6,972 nucleotides of DNA from Kiritimatiellia bacterium (GTDB lineage: Bacteria; Verrucomicrobiota; Kiritimatiellia; CAIQIC01; Lenti-01): contig JAHDSS010000126.1 of assembly GCA_018432565.1 (NCBI GenBank), positions 1 through 6,972 on the forward strand, in the 5' to 3' direction. Position 1 is the first letter of the stretch, and every line of letters starts with the position of its first letter. The translations under genes were made by a program, and so were the position numbers. The notes under the pieces are model-generated. The model did no database searches, was not told where the DNA came from, and saw only the letters and a list, made by a program, of their open reading frames with translations. Below are positions 1 to 4,147 of the stretch, piece by piece.

Positions 1-553
1 CGATGTCGTAATAGTTCTCGCGGGCGTGCTTGAACGCGCGGCGCCCGAGATCGGGTACGGTCTCGCCGGGCTCGGGCTTGATGATCCCGGCGCCGGTCTG
101 TTTCGCCAGCACCTCGAGCTGCTCGACGGCGGCGGGCCGGCGGATGTCGCAGGCCGCCAGCAGGACCTTCTTGCCCTTCTGCCGCCAGAGGCGGGCGAGT
201 TTGCCGGCAGTCGTGGTCTTGCCCGAGCCGTGCAGGCCCAGCAGCAGGATCTCCGACGGCAGGGCGGTCAGGTCGAAATCGCGCTGGACGCCGCCGAGCA
301 GGGCGACCAGTTCATCGTGGATGGCCTTGACGATCTGCTGCCCGGGAGTCACGCTGCCCAGGACTTCCGCGCCGAGGCTCTTGGCCTTGACGCGCTCGAT
401 GAAGGCCTTGGCCGTGGCATAGTGGACATCGGCTTCGAGCAGGGCCATGCGCACCTCGCGCAGGGCGTCCTGGATGTTTTTCTCCGACAGGGTGCCGGTT
501 CCGCGCAGCTGGCGGAACACCGATTGGAGGCGGTTGGAGAGGCGGTCGAACAT
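1..553 (-). CDS. ffh: Signal recognition particle GTPase Ffh (SRP54), N-terminal part, cut by window edge
   Basis: Ffh binds 4.5S RNA and signal sequences of nascent membrane proteins, then docks with FtsY at the inner membrane through paired GTPases. Reading from ATG at 553 gives 184 codons before the edge. They cover the helical N domain (about 1-95, starting MFDRLSNRLQ, with the family-typical ALREVRMALLEADV at 30-43) and the start of the G domain. The P-loop G1 is GLHGSGKTTTAGKLA at 106-120, followed by DIRRPAAVEQL at 136-146, where the family usually has D-V/T-Y-RPAA. The usual Gln after GL in Ffh G1 (GLQGxGKTT) is His here. The rest of the G domain and the methionine-rich M domain lie outside the window. 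The start is 3 nt after the stop of the upstream zinc-motif gene and no Shine-Dalgarno sequence is visible, so translational coupling is likely. The family assignment is secure. Confidence 0.96.
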   Translation of the reverse strand, partial: MFDRLSNRLQSVFRQLRGTGTLSEKNIQDALREVRMALLEADVHYATAKAFIERVKAKSLGAEVLGSVTPGQQIVKAIHDELVALLGGVQRDFDLTALPSEILLLGLHGSGKTTTAGKLARLWRQKGKKVLLAACDIRRPAAVEQLEVLAKQTGAGIIKPEPGETVPDLGRRAFKHARENYYDI

Positions 554-556
554 GGG

Positions 557-1048
557 TTATTCGGCGGGCGGGGCGTCCGGGGCGGCGGCGGGGCCGATCA
601 GCCCCCGGCCGTTGCAGCGCGGACAGATGACCACCTCGCGGGTGCCGGGCAGAAACGCCCGGCCCATGCCGACGCAAAACGGGCAGATATTCTCGTCGGG
701 ACTGAACTTGCGGACCAGGCCGTAGCCGACCCCCTGGCAAATGGGACACGGCACAATGGCCCCGTCCGGTCCGAGCATCTGGCCGCTCCCGCCGCAGGTT
801 TCGCACAGAATCCGTTCGGTGCCGGACTCTCCCGCGGCGGCTTCCTCCTCGAGGTGAATGCCCCGCTTGGCCAGCATCCATCGGGTGAGTTTTTCGGCAA
901 AGCTGTTGGTGACCACGGTCTCGGCGCCGTCGCGGCGGACGCGCTGCATCCAGTTCCACTGCAGGGCGGCCCCGACCACGACCATCAGCAGAATCAGATA
1001 GCCGTAGGTCCCCTTCCCGCGCCGGGGCATGTAGGTGCGCGGAGCCAT
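557..1048 (-). CDS. Small membrane-anchored protein with four DnaJ-type CxxCxGxG zinc motifs
   Basis: This 163-residue protein has one predicted transmembrane helix near the N terminus (about 14-31, YGYLILLMVVVGAAL). A charged linker (about 36-80) follows, then four complete CxxCxGxG motifs: CETCGGSG (82-89), CPICQGVG (101-108), CPFCVGMG (122-129) and CPRCNGRG (142-149). Four such repeats are the signature of the DnaJ/Hsp40 cysteine-rich domain, which folds around two zinc ions. Motif spacing of 19, 21 and 20 residues is close to that of DnaJ. There is no J domain (no HPD) and no DnaJ substrate-binding region, so it is not a DnaJ; the function is unknown. A membrane-tethered zinc domain acting on nascent or exported polypeptides is a guess from its place between prmC and ffh. 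Start: ATG at 1048 keeps the basic N terminus; ATG at 1030 (157 residues) is an alternative. Neither has a strong ribosome binding site. Topology is unclear because basic residues flank the helix on both sides. It overlaps the prmC end and stops (TAA) 3 nt before ffh. Confidence 0.85.
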   Translation of the reverse strand: MAPRTYMPRRGKGTYGYLILLMVVVGAALQWNWMQRVRRDGAETVVTNSFAEKLTRWMLAKRGIHLEEEAAAGESGTERILCETCGGSGQMLGPDGAIVPCPICQGVGYGLVRKFSPDENICPFCVGMGRAFLPGTREVVICPRCNGRGLIGPAAAPDAPPAE

Positions 1049-1911
1049 GCGGGCACCCGTCTCGCCACGGCGAGGCGCACCCGTCCGGCGCAGTCGCACT
1101 TCAGAGCTTCCAGATTGAACAGGTTTTCCGGACACAGAATCTCCCGGACGGCCTCGGCCTGATCGTCGCCGATTTCCATCATCAACCGTCCCGACGGCAC
1201 TATAACACGGGCGGCCTCCGACACAAGCCGCGAGATGACCCGCAGGCCGTCCGGACCGCCGTCCAGCGCCAGCCGGGGTTCGTGGTCGCGCACGTGGGCC
1301 GGCAGGCGGTCGCAGTCGCCGCTGGATACATACGGCGGATTCGACACCACGAGATCGGCGGAGGCGTCGGGCAGCCCCGCCAGCAGATCGGTCCGGATGA
1401 AGTCGACGCGCGCGCCCAGCGCCTCGGCATTCTCGCGGGCCAGCCCCAGGGCATCGGCGGAGAGATCGGTGGCGATGATTCGGGCCCGCGGCGCGCGAAG
1501 CGCCAGGGCGCAGGCGATGCAGCCCGTCCCCGTGCCGGCGTCCACCGCCACGGGCCGCCCGGGACGCGCGCGCAGATCGGCTTCGGCGCACAGCGCCAGT
1601 TCTTCGGTCTCGGGCCGGGGAATCAGGGCCCGGCGGTCGCAGCGGATGCGCAGCCCCAGGAAATCGGTTTCGCCGATGACATACTGAACCGGCTCGCCGG
1701 CCGCCAGGCGCGCCACGCCGTCCTCCCAGGCGCGGGCCAGGTCCGGCGCGAGCGGTTCCTCCCGGTGCCGCCCGACATCCAGCAGCCCGCAGGACAGCAG
1801 ATGCGCGGCGAGCCAGCGCAGGCGCGAATCGGCTTCGTCAATCCCCCGCTCCTCCAGCCTGGCGCGGGCCGCGTCCAGCCGGCCGTCCCAGCGGTCCGTC
1901 TCCGCCGCCAT
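994..1911 (-). CDS. prmC: Peptide chain release factor N5-glutamine methyltransferase PrmC (HemK)
   Basis: PrmC methylates, from S-adenosylmethionine, the glutamine of the GGQ loop in release factors, which raises peptide-release efficiency. The 305-residue product has the N-terminal helical recognition domain (about 1-80), the family signature ETDFLGL (81-87) and LIPRPETEEL (96-105). The AdoMet-binding loop is VDAGTGTG (123-130) and the catalytic NPPY is at 191-194, followed by EPRLALDGGPDGL (211-223). The usual family end, an AGRxR-type segment, falls near 275-285. The last 20 or so residues form an Arg/Pro/Gly-rich tail whose codons largely coincide with the start of the next gene in another frame. 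The ATG at 1911 shares its A with the last base of the prfA TGA stop. A purine-rich GGGGAAGAAGG lies just upstream as a ribosome binding site. Sitting directly after prfA, its substrate's gene, supports the assignment. Confidence 0.97.
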   Translation of the reverse strand: MAAETDRWDGRLDAARARLEERGIDEADSRLRWLAAHLLSCGLLDVGRHREEPLAPDLARAWEDGVARLAAGEPVQYVIGETDFLGLRIRCDRRALIPRPETEELALCAEADLRARPGRPVAVDAGTGTGCIACALALRAPRARIIATDLSADALGLARENAEALGARVDFIRTDLLAGLPDASADLVVSNPPYVSSGDCDRLPAHVRDHEPRLALDGGPDGLRVISRLVSEAARVIVPSGRLMMEIGDDQAEAVREILCPENLFNLEALKCDCAGRVRLAVARRVPAWLRAPTCPGAGRGPTAI

Positions 1912-3005
1912 CAGGCCTTCTTCCCCATCTGCGCCGCCAGGCGCAGTTCAATGTCGCGGGCCTGCAGCGCGTCGATCACCTCGCCGAGATTCCCCTCCAT
2001 GACGTGATCCAGCGAATACAGCGTGAGATTGATGCGGTGATCGGTCAGGCGGTTCTGGGGAAAGTTGTAGGTGCGGATGCGCTCGCTGCGGTCGCCGGAG
2101 CCGATCTGCGTCTTGCGCTGACTGGCCATCTTGTCGTGGTCCTGCTGGCGCTGCAGATCAAGCAGGCGCGCCGCCAGCACCCGCATGGCTTTTTCACGGT
2201 TGCGGTTCTGGCTGCGTTCGTCCTGGCAGGCCACCACCAGTCCTGTCGGCAGGTGGGTGAGACGGATCGCGGATTCGGTCTTGTTGACCTTCTGCCCGCC
2301 GGGCCCCGAGGCGCAGAACAGGTCAATGCGCAGGTCTTCGGGCCGGATTTCGACTTCGCTGATCTCTTCGACTTCGGGCAGAACGGCGACCGTGGCGGCG
2401 GAGGTGTGAATGCGCCCCTGCGCCTCGGTCTCCGGCACGCGCTGCACCCGGTGGCCGCCGCTTTCGTAGCGCAGGGTTTTGTACACATCCACGCCTTCGA
2501 CCGAGAAAATGATTTCCTTGTAGCCGCCGAGATCCGACGGCGAAACATCCAGCGCCGAGGTCTTCCAGCCGCGGGACTCGGCAAAGCGGACGTACATGCG
2601 GTAGAGGTCGCCGGCGAACAGCGCCGCCTCTTCGCCGCCGGTGCCCGCGCGGATTTCCAGAATGGTGTTGCGGCTGTCGTCGGGATCCGGCGGCAGCATC
2701 AGCGCCATCAGCCGGCGCTCCGCGGCCGGCAGCGCCGCCTCCAGCTCCGTTTTCTCCGTCCGGGCGATGTCCGCCATCTCCGGATCGTCCGCGCTCTCGG
2801 CCAGCAGCTCGGCGTTTTCGGCCAGCAGCCGCTGCACCCGGCGGTACCCGTCCGCGGCGGCCGTCAGGTCGCGCAGGCGCTGATGTTCGCGGACCAGCTC
2901 CTTGAACGTGCGGGGATTGGAAGCCGCGCCGGGCGCAGACATCGCCTGCTCAAGCTCTTCGGCCCGGGCGGCGACCTGCTTCAAATAGACGGGATCCAGT
3001 TCCAT
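1911..3005 (-). CDS. prfA: Peptide chain release factor 1 (RF1)
   Basis: RF1 recognises UAA and UAG in the ribosomal A site and triggers hydrolysis of peptidyl-tRNA. The 364-residue product matches the family length (about 360). It has a coiled helical domain 1 (about 1-110) and the GTGGEEA segment (121-127). The stop-codon-reading tripeptide is PET at 191-193, within [15 protein letters not shown]: a P-x-T triplet marks RF1, where RF2 has SPF. The catalytic loop is [13 protein letters not shown] with GGQ at 236-238; Q238 is the expected PrmC target. The end, [19 protein letters not shown], is typical RF1. The loop reads [10 protein letters not shown] where many RF1 proteins have GAGGQHVN, probably a lineage trait. 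Its TGA stop overlaps the prmC ATG by one base. The ATG at 3005 lies 19 nt after a rho-independent-type terminator following rpmE and has no clear Shine-Dalgarno sequence. Confidence 0.97.
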   Translation of the reverse strand: MELDPVYLKQVAARAEELEQAMSAPGAASNPRTFKELVREHQRLRDLTAAADGYRRVQRLLAENAELLAESADDPEMADIARTEKTELEAALPAAERRLMALMLPPDPDDSRNTILEIRAGTGGEEAALFAGDLYRMYVRFAESRGWKTSALDVSPSDLGGYKEIIFSVEGVDVYKTLRYESGGHRVQRVPETEAQGRIHTSAATVAVLPEVEEISEVEIRPEDLRIDLFCASGPGGQKVNKTESAIRLTHLPTGLVVACQDERSQNRNREKAMRVLAARLLDLQRQQDHDKMASQRKTQIGSGDRSERIRTYNFPQNRLTDHRINLTLYSLDHVMEGNLGEVIDALQARDIELRLAAQMGKKA

Positions 3006-3023
3006 GGAGCGCAGAAAGAATGC

Positions 3024-3065
3024 AAAACGGGCCGGAAGACCCCGCAGGGGGGAGCTCCGGCCCGT
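3024..3065 (-). terminator. Hairpin plus T-run between rpmE and prfA (terminator or attenuator)
   Basis: On the minus strand, 12 nt after the rpmE stop, a perfect 10-bp G+C-rich stem (arms 3056-3065 and 3027-3036, ACGGGCCGGA pairing with TCCGGCCCGT) encloses a second stem of 4 C and 4 G (3040-3050). The stem is followed immediately by TTTTGCATTCTTT. This is the classic intrinsic-terminator layout. Because prfA starts only 19 nt beyond, it more likely trims the rpmE message and lets part of transcription through than ends the operon. I see no separate prfA promoter. The T-run is interrupted (TTTT-GCA-TT-C-TTT), which fits incomplete termination. Confidence 0.75.
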
Positions 3066-3077
3066 CGCGTCCGCCAG

Positions 3078-3287
3078 CTACTTGGCGGTCTTGCGGGCGT
3101 AGCGCTTGTTGAAGCGGTCCACGCGGCCTTCCGTGTCAATGAACTTGGCCTGGCCCGTGAAAAACGGATGGCAGGCCGCGCAGGTGTTCACGCTCATGCT
3201 CTTGACCGTTGAACGGGTCTTGAGCACATAGCCGCACGCGCAGGAAATCGTCGCTTCTTCGTACTTGGGATGGATCTCTTTTTTCAT
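3078..3287 (-). CDS. rpmE: 50S ribosomal protein L31, zinc-binding (C+) type
   Basis: L31 bridges the 50S and 30S subunits near the central protuberance. The 69-residue product begins [19 protein letters not shown], the usual L31 start, and continues through [20 protein letters not shown] (40-59), the family signature. Four cysteines (C16, C18, C36 and C39, as CAC and CAAC) give the metal site of the zinc-containing form rather than the cysteine-free, zinc-starvation paralogue. A full-length, basic C-terminal tail (KRYARKTAK) is present. The start at 3287 is set by family length; a weak GGAAG lies about 12 nt upstream. It has its own candidate promoter and is followed by a terminator-like hairpin before prfA. 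Confidence 0.98.
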   Translation of the reverse strand: MKKEIHPKYEEATISCACGYVLKTRSTVKSMSVNTCAACHPFFTGQAKFIDTEGRVDRFNKRYARKTAK

Positions 3288-3312
3288 CGTTGTGGGCTTC
3301 CGTTGAATTGAT

Positions 3313-3326
3313 CGGACCGCAGTCCG
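3313..3326 (-). promoter_or_regulatory. Small hairpin in the rpmE 5' leader
   Basis: CGGAC (3313-3317) and GTCCG (3322-3326) form a 5-bp stem with a 4-nt loop inside the expected untranslated leader of rpmE, about 25 nt before the start codon. L31 genes in several phyla have autoregulatory leaders, so a role in feedback control is possible. A stem this short can arise by chance in G+C-rich DNA. Confidence 0.25.
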
Positions 3327-3343
3327 GGACCAAAATCGCGCGC

Positions 3344-3372
3344 ACCCTATCACCCGCCCCCCGCCTTGGCAA
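3344..3372 (-). promoter_or_regulatory. Candidate sigma-70-type promoter of rpmE (extended -10)
   Basis: On the minus strand, TTGCCA (3372-3367; five of six to TTGACA) and TAGGGT (3349-3344) are separated by 17 bp. A TG one base before the -10 gives the extended form TGATAGGGT. Transcription would start near 3337, leaving a leader of about 50 nt before rpmE. The -10 is G-rich and would be weak by E. coli standards, but a near-identical element precedes the transglycosylase gene. Other bases of 3288-3423 show no gene. Confidence 0.45.
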
Positions 3373-3423
3373 GGGCATTTTCCCGGATCGCCTTTCGTCC
3401 GAGCCGGCACAGGGGGACGCGGC

Positions 3424-4008
3424 TCACAGCGAAACCTGCAAACGCCGGCGGACCGCCTGCGCGGAATCTTCGAGCAGGGTGTCATGGAGGGCGCCGGCGC
3501 GCTCCACATAGTCACGGGTGGACCGCGGCATGCGTTCGAGGGCATACCGGGCCGCGCGCAGACGGCCGGGGCCGGCGTTGTAGGCCGCCAGCAGCAGAGC
3601 GCGCTCGTCGGATTTCCATTCGGACCGGCGGGCCAGCAGCCGATTCTGAAGATGCGCCAGATAGGCGGCGCCGACACGGCGGTTCAGCGCGGGCTCGAAC
3701 GCGCGGTCAAACGGCAGGGGCGCACCGTACAGCCGGGCCGTCACCTCGCGCCAGGTGCCGGCCTGGATCTGCATCAACCCGCGCTCGCCGTGGCGGCCGA
3801 TTTTCAACGGGTCGCCGCCGGATTCGATCTGGATCACCGCCTCAATGAGGCGCGCCGCCGCCTGCCCGGCATCCACCGGCGCCGAAACCGGAATCGGCCG
3901 CGCCGCCGGAGCCGGCGGCGGGGACGGGCGAAGAGTCCGGAAACCCAGCGCCAAAAGAGCCGCCAGAATCGCCGGAGACCAAGCTTGAATGCGATGCAGA
4001 AAGGTCAT
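3424..4008 (-). CDS. Membrane-anchored lytic transglycosylase (SLT domain)
   Basis: Lytic transglycosylases cleave the MurNAc-GlcNAc bond of peptidoglycan with formation of a 1,6-anhydro product. The 194-residue protein has an N-terminal hydrophobic segment (about 10-23), acting as signal anchor or signal peptide. It has no lipobox cysteine. A Pro/Ala linker (about 28-46) leads to a Slt70-type catalytic domain (about 50-175). The motifs are in order: IESGG with the predicted catalytic E62; GERGLMQI at 74-81; [10 protein letters not shown] at 141-150; and a final Y167-V. At this size it is a minimal, single-domain enzyme with no visible cell-wall-binding module such as LysM. Start: ATG at 4008 gives a proper signal segment, though no Shine-Dalgarno sequence is visible. 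A TTGACA promoter lies just upstream and the gene diverges from the protease gene. The family is clear; the subfamily and physiological role (growth, division, recycling) are not. Confidence 0.92.
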   Translation of the reverse strand: MTFLHRIQAWSPAILAALLALGFRTLRPSPPPAPAARPIPVSAPVDAGQAAARLIEAVIQIESGGDPLKIGRHGERGLMQIQAGTWREVTARLYGAPLPFDRAFEPALNRRVGAAYLAHLQNRLLARRSEWKSDERALLLAAYNAGPGRLRAARYALERMPRSTRDYVERAGALHDTLLEDSAQAVRRRLQVSL

Positions 4009-4020
4009 GAAAGTTCGCGG

Positions 4021-4048
4021 ACCCTACACCCCGGACGGGGGGTGTCAA
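4021..4048 (-). promoter_or_regulatory. Candidate sigma-70-type promoter of the transglycosylase gene
   Basis: A perfect TTGACA (4048-4043) and TAGGGT (4026-4021) stand on the minus strand with a 16-bp spacer, 13 nt before the start codon. The transcript would therefore be leaderless or nearly so, which fits the absence of a Shine-Dalgarno sequence. The -10 context (GGGTG, TAGGGT, then CGCG two bases on) closely matches that before rpmE. Confidence 0.5.
4026..4045. promoter_or_regulatory. Inverted repeat within the transglycosylase promoter (operator-like)
   Basis: ACACCCC (4026-4032) and GGGGTGT (4039-4045) are perfect 7-bp half-sites with a 6-bp centre, filling the spacer between the -35 and -10 of the minus-strand promoter. 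A regulator bound here would block that promoter. No regulator gene is visible in the window, and a chance G+C-rich dyad cannot be excluded. Confidence 0.3.
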
Positions 4049-4099
4049 ACGGCCTGACCGCCTTTCCGTCCGGGGCCTCCCGAAGCGGATTCTCCCCGC

Positions 4100-4129
4100 T
4101 TGGCTTATGCCCTTGAGGCGTGGTAGGTT
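4100..4129 (+). promoter_or_regulatory. Candidate promoter of the S8 protease gene
   Basis: TTGGCT (4100-4105) and TAGGTT (4124-4129) on the plus strand have an 18-bp spacer. The -10 is preceded by TG plus one base, the extended form, resembling the rpmE element. Transcription would begin around 4136, leaving a leader of about 12 nt that still includes the AGGA ribosome binding site at 4138-4141, six bases before the ATG. A 6-bp dyad, AAGCGG (4083-4088) with CCGCTT (4096-4101), overlaps the start of the -35. Confidence 0.35.
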
Positions 4130-4147
4130 AGTGAATCAGGATCCGCC

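Noticed and set aside
26..1162. Open frame of 378 codons on the plus strand
   Set aside because: It crosses ffh, the zinc-motif gene and the end of prmC in antisense. All three are supported by motifs, while this product has none.
557..1591. Extending the zinc-motif protein upstream to position 1591 (344 residues)
   Set aside because: The added part lies wholly across prmC in another frame and is an Arg/Gly-rich shadow. The real protein starts at 1048 or 1030, just before the membrane helix.
1282..2007. Open frame of 241 codons on the plus strand
   Set aside because: Antisense to prmC, which has NPPY and the AdoMet loop; no domain is visible in the shadow product.
1911..3005. Possibility that the release factor is RF2
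   Set aside because: The tripeptide is P-E-T, not S-P-F, and there is no in-frame UGA frameshift site as in prfB; it is RF1.
2004..3212. Open frame of 402 codons on the plus strand
   Set aside because: Antisense to prfA, whose PET, GGQ and full length are clear, and running into rpmE. Its composition is typical of a G+C-rich shadow frame.
3364..3374. Short palindrome CCTTGCCAAGG as terminator of the transglycosylase gene
   Set aside because: It is too short, has no T-run after it on the minus strand, and overlaps the proposed rpmE -35. No convincing terminator follows the transglycosylase gene.
3484..4116. Open frame of 210 codons on the plus strand opposite the transglycosylase
   Set aside because: Shadow of a gene with the full SLT motif set; its product has no motif and is Arg-rich.
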